Notes under the pieces: model-generated
The model's database searches: none
The model's input: the letters and a program-made list of their open reading frames with translations, nothing else
Told to the model about the DNA's origin: nothing
Translations under genes and position numbers: made by a program
In this document: positions 17,920 to 26,475 of the stretch, one piece after another
Numbering within the stretch: the stretch's first letter is position 1
Layout: each line of letters starts with the position of its first letter
DNA from: Burkholderiales bacterium
GTDB lineage: Bacteria; Pseudomonadota; Gammaproteobacteria; Burkholderiales; Nitrosomonadaceae
Reading direction: 5' to 3'
DNA length: 64,000 nucleotides
Assembly (NCBI GenBank): GCA_024235735.1
Contig: JACKLU010000004.1
Span: 1-64,000, forward strand

Positions 17920-18246
17920 ATAGAGAAGTCGAATTTGAGAATGACATAAAGCAATATTGATTAAATTTCTATGATAAGAAATGAAGCACCTTAAAAATTT
18001 TATAGAAACCGAGTGTATAAAATTTGAGAATAATAGAAATGGCTGATAAATACTCTCCATATGGGTTTATACAGAAGATTTTTATGCGTATTAAATAATT
18101 ATTATACATATGGTTGCGCTATGTTTAGTCTGGCTGCAGTAGGAAGTAGTGTATTCATGAGATGACGGATAGTAATTATGAGTCAGACGTTGGGACGATC
18201 GTTGTAAGAGAACTACATTTTAATAGCCAAATGAGAGTCTTAAGTG
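17920..18246. other. A+T-rich intergenic region
   Basis: About 330 bp after the cox operon. No gene or clear T-run terminator hairpin was found. It should contain the end of the cox transcript and the promoter of the small membrane protein gene. Confidence 0.4.
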
Positions 18247-18471
18247 ATGACAGGTCAGGGATCTGGAGGTAATGTTCTGGCTGCGATATGCAGTTTCCTT
18301 ATACCCGGTTTAGGTCAGCTGGTTCAAGGTAAATTGTTGCAAGCGTTTCTTTTTTTTATCGCTGTGAGTATAAATTATTTTTTTGCTGCCTTGATTATAC
18401 CGGCTATCGTAGGTGGTTTCATACATCTATGGTCAATACTGGATGCTGCAAGATTCCAAAATGTGCACTGA
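18247..18471 (+). CDS. small two-helix membrane protein (TM2/DUF5683-like)
   Basis: A 74-residue protein with a Gly-rich head, then VLAAICSFLIPGLGQLVQGK (the P-G-L-G-Q-L pattern of small TM2-like membrane proteins) and a second helix ending in GGFIHLWSILDAARF. I prefer the ATG at 18247 to the GTG one codon earlier. Its stop is 2 bp from the convergent end of the yjgA gene. Function unknown. Confidence 0.6.
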   Translation: MTGQGSGGNVLAAICSFLIPGLGQLVQGKLLQAFLFFIAVSINYFFAALIIPAIVGGFIHLWSILDAARFQNVH

Positions 18472-18473
18472 AT

Positions 18474-18998
18474 TCAAGTTTCGTTCTCCAACAATATTTT
18501 CTGTACTACTTGAAATAGCAATCTGTAACTTTTAACCGGACTGTCAGTTTCTTTTTCTTTAAGTGTATTCCGTATTAGTAGGCGGATATGTTTGATATCA
18601 GCGGTGGGGAATTTTGCGGCGAAACTGGTGACTGCGTTGGGATCTGCGAGTAACTGCGCGCGCCAGTGTTCTGCCTTGTGCTGATGTGCAATATGTTTCA
18701 ATGTGGTCTTTTTCCATGCATTAATTTTTTCCTGGATAGGTGTAACATCTATCCGGCGCATGATTTTGCCAATATATTGTAATTGCCGTTGTTTTGCGCC
18801 AAATTTATTAATTCGTCTTGCTTCAATGATGGCATCATATAATTGTTCGGGTAAATTCAGTTCTATTAGCTGTTTGTCAGTTAGTTCAACCAAATCTTCA
18901 CCAATTTTTTGCAACGCGAGCATGGCTTTTTTTTGCTTTGTTTTGCTGGATTTTATTTCTAGGTCTTCATGTGGGTGGTGGGGTGAATTGATTTGCAT
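18474..18998 (-). CDS. yjgA: ribosome-associated protein YjgA/DarP
   Basis: A 174-residue, Lys/Arg-rich helical protein of the DUF615 family: SKTKQKKAMLALQKIGEDLVEL, ARRINKFGAKQRQLQYIGKIMR and the C-terminal FAAKFPTADIKHIRLLIRN, all typical. The E. coli relative binds late 50S ribosomal intermediates. It is divergently placed next to pmbA, the usual yjgA-pmbA neighbourhood in proteobacteria, which supports the call. Confidence 0.92.
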   Translation of the reverse strand: MQINSPHHPHEDLEIKSSKTKQKKAMLALQKIGEDLVELTDKQLIELNLPEQLYDAIIEARRINKFGAKQRQLQYIGKIMRRIDVTPIQEKINAWKKTTLKHIAHQHKAEHWRAQLLADPNAVTSFAAKFPTADIKHIRLLIRNTLKEKETDSPVKSYRLLFQVVQKILLENET

Positions 18999-19156
18999 GA
19001 AAGTCAGTAATTCATAAATTTATTCGAAAATTGGTTCGCATGTATCGGTTCGGATTTAGAGTTTGCTTCGTCGCGATACGTTTAACCCAAAAACTATACG
19101 TTGTCATCATACATTAATATCTATTGAAATCTTTTGAGCATTTTTAAGTAATACAT

Positions 19157-20518
19157 ATGATTAATACCAAAGCAGAGGCACAAAGACGATTTTCCTATCC
19201 ATTTTCCAAGCTTCAACAAATTGCCGAGGATATTCTAAGGTTAGCGGCCAAGGGTGGAGCTAGTGCTTGTGAAACTCATGTTTCAGATGGATTCGGTCAG
19301 GCAGTTACGGTACGAAAGAGTGCGGTGGAAACGATTGAGTATAATCGTGACAAGAATCTTTCGGTGACAGTCTATATCGGAGAACGGCGTGGAAACGCCA
19401 GTACTTCGGATTTTTCCCAGCGAGCGATTGAGGATACTGTGGCTGCCGCTTTGTCAATAGCACGACATACCGCTGAAGATGACTGTTCCGGACTTGCTGA
19501 TGCAATACTTCTGGCCAAAGCATTTCCTGATCTGAGTTTGTATCATCCGTGGGACTTGCCAGTGGAGTTAGCGATTGATCTTGCGAAAAACTGCGAGCAA
19601 GCAGCATTTGAGGTTGACCCTCGTATAACCAATTGTGAGGGGGCAAGTATCAGTGTGAATGAATCGCAATTCGTTTATGCCAACAGTCTGGGTTTTGTGG
19701 GGGGGTATCCTTTTTCTCGACATAGTATCAGTTGTGCCGCCATCGCAGAACAGGGTGATTCTAAGCAGCGAGACTATTGGTACAGTGTTGCGCGAGATTC
19801 ACAAGATTTGGAATCTGTGGCAGATATTGGACGCAAAGCTGGCGAGCGTGCGGTTTCACGTCTTGGTGCCCGAAAAATTGATACCTGTGAGGTTCCGGTG
19901 TTATTTGAGGCTCCAGTTGCGTCAAGTCTGGTCGGACATTTTTCTGGCGCTATCAGTGGTGGCAATCTTTACCGTAAATCTTCATTTTTGTTAGATAGTA
20001 TTGAACAGCAAATTTTTCCACGGAATATCACTATAAAAGAATCGCCACATTTGTTAAAAGGATTGGCGAGTAGTGTTTTTGATGACGAAGGCGTGGAGAC
20101 ATTGGAACGTAATGTGGTTGAGCAAGGCGTAGTGAAGGGATATTTTCTGAGTAGCTATTCAGCACGCAAACTAGGCATGCAAACAACAGGTAACGCGGGT
20201 GGTGTACATAATCTAATAATTTATAACGATAATCCGGTAGATTATGCAGTGTTGTTGAAAAGCATGGGTACCGGTTTGCTGGTCACTGAAATGATGGGCC
20301 ATGGCGTAAATTCAGTTACTGGAGATTATTCGCGGGGCGCTTCCGGTTTCTGGGTTGAGAGAGGGGAAATTTGTTACCCTGTAGAAGAAATTACGATCGC
20401 CAGTAATCTGAGCGATATGTTTCGTGGCATATCGGCTATTGGAAATGATGTTATTGTGCGCGGTTCGAAGCAAAGCGGTTCCATTCTGATTGATCATATG
20501 ACCATAGCTGGAAACTAA
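19157..20518 (+). CDS. pmbA: metalloprotease-related protein PmbA/TldE
   Basis: A 453-residue member of the TldD/PmbA family: ACETHVSDGFGQAVTVRKSAVETIEYNRD near the N-terminus, LVGHFSGAISGGNLYRKSSFL in the middle and the Gly-rich GVNSVTGDYSRGASGFWVE near the C-terminus. TldD with PmbA forms a heterodimeric protease acting on modified peptides and the CcdA antitoxin in E. coli; PmbA itself lacks the metal-binding HExxxH. TldD is not in the window. The 3' end overlaps the convergent downstream gene by 4 bp. Confidence 0.94.
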   Translation: MINTKAEAQRRFSYPFSKLQQIAEDILRLAAKGGASACETHVSDGFGQAVTVRKSAVETIEYNRDKNLSVTVYIGERRGNASTSDFSQRAIEDTVAAALSIARHTAEDDCSGLADAILLAKAFPDLSLYHPWDLPVELAIDLAKNCEQAAFEVDPRITNCEGASISVNESQFVYANSLGFVGGYPFSRHSISCAAIAEQGDSKQRDYWYSVARDSQDLESVADIGRKAGERAVSRLGARKIDTCEVPVLFEAPVASSLVGHFSGAISGGNLYRKSSFLLDSIEQQIFPRNITIKESPHLLKGLASSVFDDEGVETLERNVVEQGVVKGYFLSSYSARKLGMQTTGNAGGVHNLIIYNDNPVDYAVLLKSMGTGLLVTEMMGHGVNSVTGDYSRGASGFWVERGEICYPVEEITIASNLSDMFRGISAIGNDVIVRGSKQSGSILIDHMTIAGN

Positions 20519-20862
20519 TTCAGGGGTATATGAATATCAGAACTCAGGGCAGTGAACGCGTTATCAACTGAGGAATTGTAGCTAGTTAGGCTAAGAGTGC
20601 CGGGAAGTTGATTCTGCGTGATTCTTTCCAGGTGCATTCTGGCGTGCCTACTGACACCTGCGCCATGCTTGAGATATGTGCGTGCGGCTTCACTTGGTGA
20701 ATAGTCGCAGACTCGATAGCCTAGGGCCCTAATTTCAACTGCCGTCAGTGATGATACAGTTAATCGCCCTTTTGCCAATCTGATCAGTTGCAGTTTATCC
20801 CCTTGATTGGCGATGATGATCGCCGTCTGGCGATGATGATTAATGACTACGGTAGGCTGCAT
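20515..20862 (-). CDS. hypothetical protein at the end of the glycan operon
   Basis: A 115-residue protein I do not recognise. It starts MQPTVVINHHRQTAIIIANQ, is beta-strand-like at first, then carries an Arg/His-rich segment. It overlaps the deacetylase gene upstream by 16 bp and the convergent pmbA stop by 4 bp. The tight packing and same strand suggest a real gene cotranscribed with the glycan genes. No signal peptide or membrane helix is evident. Confidence 0.5.
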   Translation of the reverse strand: MQPTVVINHHRQTAIIIANQGDKLQLIRLAKGRLTVSSLTAVEIRALGYRVCDYSPSEAARTYLKHGAGVSRHARMHLERITQNQLPGTLSLTSYNSSVDNAFTALSSDIHIPLN

Positions 20863-21887
20863 GAGTGCGCAATATTATCTATATTCGATACAGATACGGT
20901 ATCAACCGACCTAAACATGTTGTGTGCCATACGCAAAATAAATCGAGTGCGGTTGGTGTCCCAAGGCGTGAATCTGGGCAGCTGATAAATATCACTTTTG
21001 TAATTGGCAGCGCCTGGTGTTGTGACAAAAGCCGCCTCGAAACCTATTTTTTCGAGTAGGTTCACATGTTCAGGAAGATAATCCTGTCTTGGCTTGCCAT
21101 TAGGGTAAGCAAAGAAGCGTACGGGTGCTTGAATAATACTTTCAAGTTTTGATTTGCCGTTAACAATCTCGTCATAAGCAGTTTTATATTCAACGCGCGC
21201 GAGAATCGGGTGACTGAGCGTATGGCCACCGATTTCCATTCCAGCGCGATGAAGTCGCCGGAGCTGATCGGTTGTCATCATGATGTGAGCTGGCAATGTT
21301 ACTGGTCTTAACTGGTATAGCTGTTCGATCAACGCGTATCTTTCGTCGAACGGCAGATATTTTATTTTGTTGATCAATGAAAGAAGTGCCTGATGACGCT
21401 GCTCGGGATATTCAATATCGTATTTTCCTAAGCCGACAGCACTGAGATCTAGGCAGTAGCCGGTTGCATGCCTGACGAATTCAATAACTTTATCATTCCA
21501 CATTACTCCGTTATCAATAAATCCAGCAGCGATAAAAAAAGTTGCGGGAACCCCGTATTTTTGCAAAATAGGTAGTGCGTTCTCGGCATTGTCCGCATAA
21601 CCATCATCAAAAGTAATGCAGACTGCCTTACTTGGCAGATTCTTCTCCTTTAATCGCTGAATGGCTTCAGACATCGGCAGTACATTGAAATATCTGGACA
21701 GCGTGCGAATTTGCACTTCAAAAAACTTTTTATCGCATTGATCGCCTGTCAATGAATCGGGTTTTTCAAGAACTCGGTGGTAAATCAGGATTGACAATCG
21801 CGCGCGTCTTCCTGATGTTAACAATGATGTTAGCTTATTTACCGGAATCGCTCCTAAGCGATCTAACAAATCAGACATTATTTTCAT
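20847..21887 (-). CDS. polysaccharide deacetylase (NodB homology domain)
   Basis: A protein of about 346 residues with the NodB fold: LSILIYHRV, the metal-binding TFDDGYADNAENALPIL (DD pair), ATFFIAAGFID, the second motif EIGGHTLSHPIL (H-x3-H) and FAYPNGKPRQDYLPEH. Such enzymes remove acetyl or acyl groups from surface polysaccharide. The start is uncertain: ATG at 21887 or 21878, both overlapping the methyltransferase end, or 21938. It belongs to a minus-strand operon with a glycosyltransferase and a methyltransferase, suggesting exopolysaccharide modification. Confidence 0.88.
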   Translation of the reverse strand: MKIMSDLLDRLGAIPVNKLTSLLTSGRRARLSILIYHRVLEKPDSLTGDQCDKKFFEVQIRTLSRYFNVLPMSEAIQRLKEKNLPSKAVCITFDDGYADNAENALPILQKYGVPATFFIAAGFIDNGVMWNDKVIEFVRHATGYCLDLSAVGLGKYDIEYPEQRHQALLSLINKIKYLPFDERYALIEQLYQLRPVTLPAHIMMTTDQLRRLHRAGMEIGGHTLSHPILARVEYKTAYDEIVNGKSKLESIIQAPVRFFAYPNGKPRQDYLPEHVNLLEKIGFEAAFVTTPGAANYKSDIYQLPRFTPWDTNRTRFILRMAHNMFRSVDTVSVSNIDNIAHSCSLP

Positions 21888-22629
21888 CCTGGGATCGTTT
21901 TCCACATAAAATAAATGCATGACACAATAATTGACCAAGGATCGGAATGTGATGCCAAATCCATTTTGCAGCGCGGGTTTCTACGATCCACTGGTATCGA
22001 TACCAACGTGTCGGCAGGATCGGTAGCCAGTAAATTTGGATATCAGTTAGACCCTCACGCTGCATTAAATCAGATAGATTGCGTTGGTTTTCATAGCGTA
22101 AATGTATCGGCCTGTTTAATATCCGGCGTGTGAATTGTTCGCAGATATGTGGCAGACACCGATCATTCAATGCATCTATGTACACATATCCACCGGGTTT
22201 AATTATTTTTGTTAGACTTTGAACAGCTCCACCGGAATTATCCAGTGCTTGTGTAACGCCAAAGCAAACGGCGCCATCAAATGTATGAGGTTTAAGTGGG
22301 ACTTTATTGATATCTCCTACGCACCATGTAATCGAATTGTTACTCCTGGATTTAGCTTTTTGTATTGAAGGAAATGAATAATCCAGGCCTACGATGTCGA
22401 CACCTTGTTGTGCGATAAAACGTGTATAGGTGCCCGCTCCGCATCCTGCATCCAACCAGATTTTTTTGTTCAAGTCAGGGGTATTATTCCAGATTTCCAT
22501 GAATTTGCGTAAACGTGCGTCGAGACCAGTTGCCGACCAGCCAGCAATACCAGCGTCATCTTCAGCTTGTGTGGCAAATTTTTCGAATCTTTTGCGCCAT
22601 AATTTTTCGAATGAACGCGGCTTATTCAT
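21871..22629 (-). CDS. class I SAM-dependent methyltransferase
   Basis: A 252-residue protein with a Rossmann methyltransferase core: motif I WLDAGCGAGTYTRFIAQQG (about residues 58-76), VGLDYSFPSIQKAKS for motif II, and ITWCVGDINKVPL. The C-terminus contains basic and aromatic residues and a possible membrane-associating stretch. It begins 20 bp after the glycosyltransferase stop and overlaps the deacetylase gene, so it is probably a sugar or lipid-glycan methylase in the same pathway. Exact substrate unknown. Confidence 0.85.
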   Translation of the reverse strand: MNKPRSFEKLWRKRFEKFATQAEDDAGIAGWSATGLDARLRKFMEIWNNTPDLNKKIWLDAGCGAGTYTRFIAQQGVDIVGLDYSFPSIQKAKSRSNNSITWCVGDINKVPLKPHTFDGAVCFGVTQALDNSGGAVQSLTKIIKPGGYVYIDALNDRCLPHICEQFTRRILNRPIHLRYENQRNLSDLMQREGLTDIQIYWLPILPTRWYRYQWIVETRAAKWIWHHIPILGQLLCHAFILCGKRSQDENNV

Positions 22630-22649
22630 TAGGGTTATGTTGAGTATGA

Positions 22650-23954
22650 TTATCGGTGTATGTGGTGTTGTGTCATTAATGAAGTATAAATGGACTTGTA
22701 AGGTGCGGCACTGATGCTCCAGTTGCGTACTGTATTCACTTTGTTTAACCCGCTTTGAATGATCGAGCTGAAATCACACATTTTATATGCCAGTCTTAAT
22801 TGAGATGTAAGACTGTCCATGTTGTCAGCTTTGAATAATAAACCATCTTTCTGGTCTATTATAAGTTCTTTATGGCCGCCGACATCCGAAGCCAGGCACG
22901 GCTTACCCATCGCCATTGCCTCCAAAGGTTTGAGCGGCGTAACGAGATCGGTCAATCGCATCGATAATCGAGGATAAACAAGCAAATCTATAATGCTGTA
23001 ATACCGCATTACTTCTTTATGATTGACACGTCCGGTAAAAGTAACGCTATTGGTTAGATCAAGTTGTCCAACTAATGCTTTAAGTTTGTTCTCAGTTTGT
23101 CCGCCGCCGACCAGAAGCAGATGAAGATCAGGGCAATCATTTAGCAGTGCGGGCATTGCTTTGACGAGTAATTCGAGACCTTCGTATTCATAGAAAGAGC
23201 CAATAAATCCGAAGATTTTTTTACCGTCAAGCCCTAGTTCTGCCAATAACATGTTATCTTTCTCGGTTATCGGTTGAAACTGATCTATGTCGACTGCATT
23301 AGGAATAACTGTGATTTTCTCTGAAGAAATGCCGCGTATTTGTATATCCCCTTTCAATCCTTCACATATCGTAGTGATATGATCGGAATGTTTAAGTACA
23401 TAGGTTTCCAATGTTCTGGAAATTTTGTAGCGCAGATCATTTTCTACACAAGTGCCATGGCTTACAGCTGCATCCTCCCACGATGCGCGCATTTCATATA
23501 ACATAGGTATCCCATGTTTTTTCCCCGCACGGAGCGCCGCCAGTCCATTTAAGCAGGGTGAGTGGGCGTGCAGGATATCGGGTTGCTCGCGGGCGATGAT
23601 GGAATCAAGCCTTCGACTCAGAGTTAAAACAACATCTAACTGATTTAAAATAGGAGTTTTGCTGAGATAGGTTGGATATGTGCGATAAAAAGTCAGATTA
23701 TCTACATGCTCAATTTCATCAGTGCATGAACTGATTTTTGCATGCTTGCAGCTCGTTACCATGGCTGTTCTGATACCCATCTGATTTTGAATGACCAGTA
23801 TCGATCTAGTGCGGAATGTATAGCCACTGTGCAGTGGCAGAGAGTGATCGAGTATATGCAGTACCTTGATGGGTTTGCTTGCAAACATATTTATTGGCGT
23901 TGATGTGTGTTTGAGGCTGTGTGATTTTTGCTGGATTGCTGATAGTAATCGCAT
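22650..23954 (-). CDS. exosortase-associated group 1 glycosyltransferase
   Basis: A 434-residue GT4-type enzyme. The entrance VLHILDHSLPLHSGYTFRTRSI is characteristic of the PEP-CTERM/exosortase-associated glycosyltransferase family. VIPNAVDIDQFQP, FIGSFYEYEGLELL and the donor-binding PLKPLEAMAMGKPCLASDVGGHKEL motif (E-x7-E type) follow. An alternative start at 23888 would remove a 22-residue leader. It heads the minus-strand glycan operon. Such enzymes help build the exopolysaccharide with which PEP-CTERM proteins are exported. Confidence 0.88.
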   Translation of the reverse strand: MRLLSAIQQKSHSLKHTSTPINMFASKPIKVLHILDHSLPLHSGYTFRTRSILVIQNQMGIRTAMVTSCKHAKISSCTDEIEHVDNLTFYRTYPTYLSKTPILNQLDVVLTLSRRLDSIIAREQPDILHAHSPCLNGLAALRAGKKHGIPMLYEMRASWEDAAVSHGTCVENDLRYKISRTLETYVLKHSDHITTICEGLKGDIQIRGISSEKITVIPNAVDIDQFQPITEKDNMLLAELGLDGKKIFGFIGSFYEYEGLELLVKAMPALLNDCPDLHLLLVGGGQTENKLKALVGQLDLTNSVTFTGRVNHKEVMRYYSIIDLLVYPRLSMRLTDLVTPLKPLEAMAMGKPCLASDVGGHKELIIDQKDGLLFKADNMDSLTSQLRLAYKMCDFSSIIQSGLNKVNTVRNWSISAAPYKSIYTSLMTQHHIHR

Positions 23955-24057
23955 ATAAACAAGATACGAAATTATTTATTAACTATCATGCTAACGTCAT
24001 TCATTGTGAAAATTAAATAGTTGAATTATATTTTCATAATTTGAGAATTTTGATCAG

Positions 24058-24091
24058 AATTTTTCACTTTTATTTTGTGAAGTGAAAAATT
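24058..24091. promoter_or_regulatory. perfect 12-bp inverted repeat in the divergent promoter region
   Basis: AATTTTTCACTT, a 10-nt spacer, then AAGTGAAAAATT form a perfect stem just upstream of the glycosyltransferase gene. It lies between divergent transcription units. It may be an operator for a dimeric regulator or a bidirectional terminator-type hairpin. Confidence 0.45.
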
Positions 24092-24138
24092 CTTTACTTT
24101 CAATGATCTTGATAAGCTTGGGAAATTAAGCCGAATTA

Positions 24139-24387
24139 ATGGTCCGGGCGACCAAAAAAAGTGAAAATGGCCTCTCCATAAGTGATAGAGTTGCATCATT
24201 CAAAACTCAGGAATCGTCAACAAATAAACAGATAGCACAAGACTCTATCACAAGCATGGCTGAATATACAAAGTTCTTTGTTTCCCTGGTTATCCGAAAA
24301 ATTAAGGCCGCTGATGGTAAAACGATAAGAGTAGGCAACTACGTTGGAACTGCTGTGTATGGAGGAATTCACTATCACAGCGCGTGA
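24139..24387 (+). CDS. hypothetical protein next to a transposase remnant
   Basis: An 82-codon frame with an ATG but no obvious Shine-Dalgarno. The product is hydrophilic at first, then has AEYTKFFVSLVIRKIKAADG and ends GGIHYHSA. I recognise no family. It runs straight into a transposase remnant, so it may be part of the same decayed insertion. Low confidence that it is a gene. Confidence 0.25.
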   Translation: MVRATKKSENGLSISDRVASFKTQESSTNKQIAQDSITSMAEYTKFFVSLVIRKIKAADGKTIRVGNYVGTAVYGGIHYHSA

Positions 24388-24707
24388 TTTATGTGGGCAT
24401 CCCAAGTTCGGTGAGGCACGGATTAAGCAACAAAAACGCATCGGGAAACAAGTGTCCACGTCGAAACTCGCCATTAAAAGAAAATAATGCAGCTGAAAAT
24501 AAATGCTGTCGCTTGGTTGGTTTCAGTTTAGTTGAAGCAATCTGTTATAACGAACGAACTACAAGAAGACATGCTAATGCGCGATTGAAAGATGAATCTG
24601 GTGGTCGCATAATGCGTGTTCACGGTCATGCTAAGGCCATGTGTCATTTAATGTTTGGTACTCTTGCAATGGATTTGTTTAACTGGAGTGCTCAAAATAT
24701 GGTCTGA
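24384..24707 (+). pseudogene. C-terminal remnant of an IS4/IS5-type transposase
   Basis: The last third of this frame (from about 24550) encodes ...NARLKDESGGRIMRV, then HGHAKAMCHLMFGTLA. This matches the familiar end of DDE transposases (E/R..N-x-RLKDEFGGR-x-VRVRGHAKV-MCHLMFG-x-LA). The catalytic DD region is absent and the upstream part looks scrambled, so only a terminal fragment survives. It marks an old insertion immediately upstream of the response regulator and the amo operon. Confidence 0.5.
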
Positions 24708-24772
24708 CGGGGTGAGTTCTAAGGATCCAAATAGGACAAGTTTGTACGTTGTATGCAAAGCGAATGATTTCC

Positions 24773-25159
24773 ATGCCAAATAATATTAAGGTGTTAGTTG
24801 TTGATGATAGCAATACCATACGACGCAGTGCGGAAATACTTCTAAGCGACTCTAGTTATAAAGTGATAACTGCAACGGATGGTTTCGATGCAATGTCAAA
24901 GATTGTTGATAATCAACCTGATATCATTTTCATCGATATCGTTATGCCTAGGGTGGATGGATATTGCGCTTGTCGGATGATTAAAAAGAATCCTTTGTTT
25001 TTTATGACGCCAGTTATTATGTTGTCAAGTAAAGATGGGGTGTTTGATAAAGCAAAAGGCTATATGGCGGGTTCAGAAGAGTATTTGACAAAACCTTTTA
25101 CAAAGGAGGCTTTACTTACAACTATTCAGAGATACACGTTGCGATTAAACAACAGATAA
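24773..25159 (+). CDS. single-domain response regulator, PilG-like
   Basis: A stand-alone CheY-type receiver of about 128 residues: VLVVDDSNTIRRSAEILL (acidic pair DD), IIFIDIVMPRVDGY (phosphoacceptor Asp), MTPVIMLSSKDG (the conserved Thr/Ser switch position) and EEYLTKPFTKEAL (conserved Lys-Pro). The length and SNTIRRSAE pattern resemble PilG of type IV pilus/chemosensory systems. No kinase or pil genes are adjacent. Start codons at 24764 and 24773 are both possible; neither has a strong ribosome site. Confidence 0.85.
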   Translation: MPNNIKVLVVDDSNTIRRSAEILLSDSSYKVITATDGFDAMSKIVDNQPDIIFIDIVMPRVDGYCACRMIKKNPLFFMTPVIMLSSKDGVFDKAKGYMAGSEEYLTKPFTKEALLTTIQRYTLRLNNR

Positions 25160-25487
25160 ATTTTTATACAAAAAGTCGATTATCTATATTGAATAGAAAT
25201 ACGATTAAATTTTCAAGATAAATCTTTTTAAGATAATAATATTATCCTCATGATTATAAATCATATTATGAATATGGGGCCATAAGAATTTTTTAGAGAA
25301 GAAGTGTTTTTATGACAAATGACTTGACTTTGTGGGTTAAGGTCGACTAGCCTGTGGTTTGCAGCGGAGAAGCGAGGAGTAGAAGCGTCTGAAGCTGTTG
25401 TAAAAAGCAGTACTAATTAATTAGTATTAAGGAAAGAGAAGTTAGTAGGAAGTAGTATTAATTAACAAGTAAGTAAGGAGGAATAAC
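25160..25487 (+). promoter_or_regulatory. amo operon leader and promoter region
   Basis: A 328-bp A+T-rich leader precedes amoC. It includes a TTGACT box at 25324-25329 as a possible -35 element; no matching TATAAT was found at 17 bp. A perfect 16-bp palindrome TACTAATTAATTAGTA lies at 25411-25426, and a related AGTAGTATTAATTAAC near 25450. A strong TAAGGAGGAATA ribosome site lies just before the ATG. Long leaders are usual for amo operons; assigning a promoter needs transcript data. Confidence 0.55.
25411..25426. promoter_or_regulatory. perfect 16-bp palindrome in the amo leader
   Basis: TACTAATTAATTAGTA is self-complementary and is followed within about 30 bp by a half-related AGTAGTATTAATTAAC. 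It lies about 60 bp before amoC and could be an operator or an mRNA stem. Confidence 0.4.
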
Positions 25488-26293
25488 ATGGCAACAACGT
25501 ATGGAACGAGTAGTGCTGCGAGCGCGGACTACGACATGTCACTGTGGTACGACTCGAAGTACTACAAGCTGGGCATGGGAATAATGCTGGCGGTAGCGAT
25601 ATTCTGGATCTGGTATCAGAGGACATTTGCGTATTCGCATGGGATGGACTCGATGGAACCGGAATTTGACCGTGTATGGATGGGGCTGTGGCGTGTGCAC
25701 ATGACGCTGATGCCGTTATTTGCGCTGGTAACATGGGGCTGGATACTGAAGACCCGTGACACGAAAGAGCAACTGGACAACCTGGATCCTAAACTGGAAG
25801 TCAAACGTTACTTCTACTGGATGATGTGGCTGGGTGTTTATCTGTTTGGTGTTTACTGGGGCGGCAGCTTCTTTACGAGCAGGATGCATCCTGGCATCAG
25901 GTGATCATTCGTGACACGAGCTTCACGCCAAGTCACGTAGTGGTGTTTTACGGTTCATTCCCGATGTACATTGTGTGCGGCGTAGCGGCATACCTGTACG
26001 CGATGACCCGTCTGCCACTGTACAGCCGCGGCACATCATTTCCGCTGGTCATGGCGATTGCCGGTCCGCTGATGATTCTGCCGAACGTTGGATTGAACGA
26101 ATGGGGACATGCATTCTGGTTCATGGAAGAGCTGTTCAGCGCGCCACTGCACTGGGGCTTTGTGATACTGGGCTGGGCAGGACTGTTTTCAGGTGGTATA
26201 GCGGCACAGATTATCACCCGATACTCCAACCTGACGGACGTTATCTGGAATAACCAGAGCAAAGAAATACTTAACAACCGGATTGTTCCTTAA
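25488..26293 (+). CDS. amoC: ammonia monooxygenase subunit C, frameshifted as read
   Basis: The product is unmistakably AmoC (about 268 residues once joined), an integral membrane subunit of the copper monooxygenase that oxidises ammonia to hydroxylamine. As read, the frame breaks near 25876. The first 129 codons end in SFFT and then run into an early stop at 25904. The expected continuation EQDASWHQVIIRDTSFTPSH lies one frame over and runs to 26293. Restoring one G (ACGAG to ACGGAG) repairs it. The lost half contains the D-x3-H-x12-H metal site. Strong AGGAGG before the ATG. A sequencing or assembly error in a multi-copy gene is the simplest reading. Confidence 0.93.
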
Positions 26294-26316
26294 TCCAGAC
26301 TGAGACTATGTAGTGA

Positions 26317-26346
26317 TCATTGCTCCCGTACAAACGGGAGCAATGA
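26317..26346 (+). promoter_or_regulatory. amoC-amoA intergenic hairpin
   Basis: A perfect 13-bp stem (TCATTGCTCCCGT / ACGGGAGCAATGA) with a 4-nt ACAA loop lies 24 bp after the amoC stop. No T-run follows. Stable hairpins between amoC and amoA are thought to produce separate amoC and amoAB message levels by processing or partial termination; this one fits that role. Confidence 0.75.
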
Positions 26347-26475
26347 CTACCACCGGATAGCGTGTGTGACAGGGAGTAAATCACACACATGAGGTGAAGA
26401 AATAGTAAAAGACAGGAAAGGAATCGTCATGTTTTCACAATTAATATCACACGAAACAAACGAAGGGAGAGTCTA

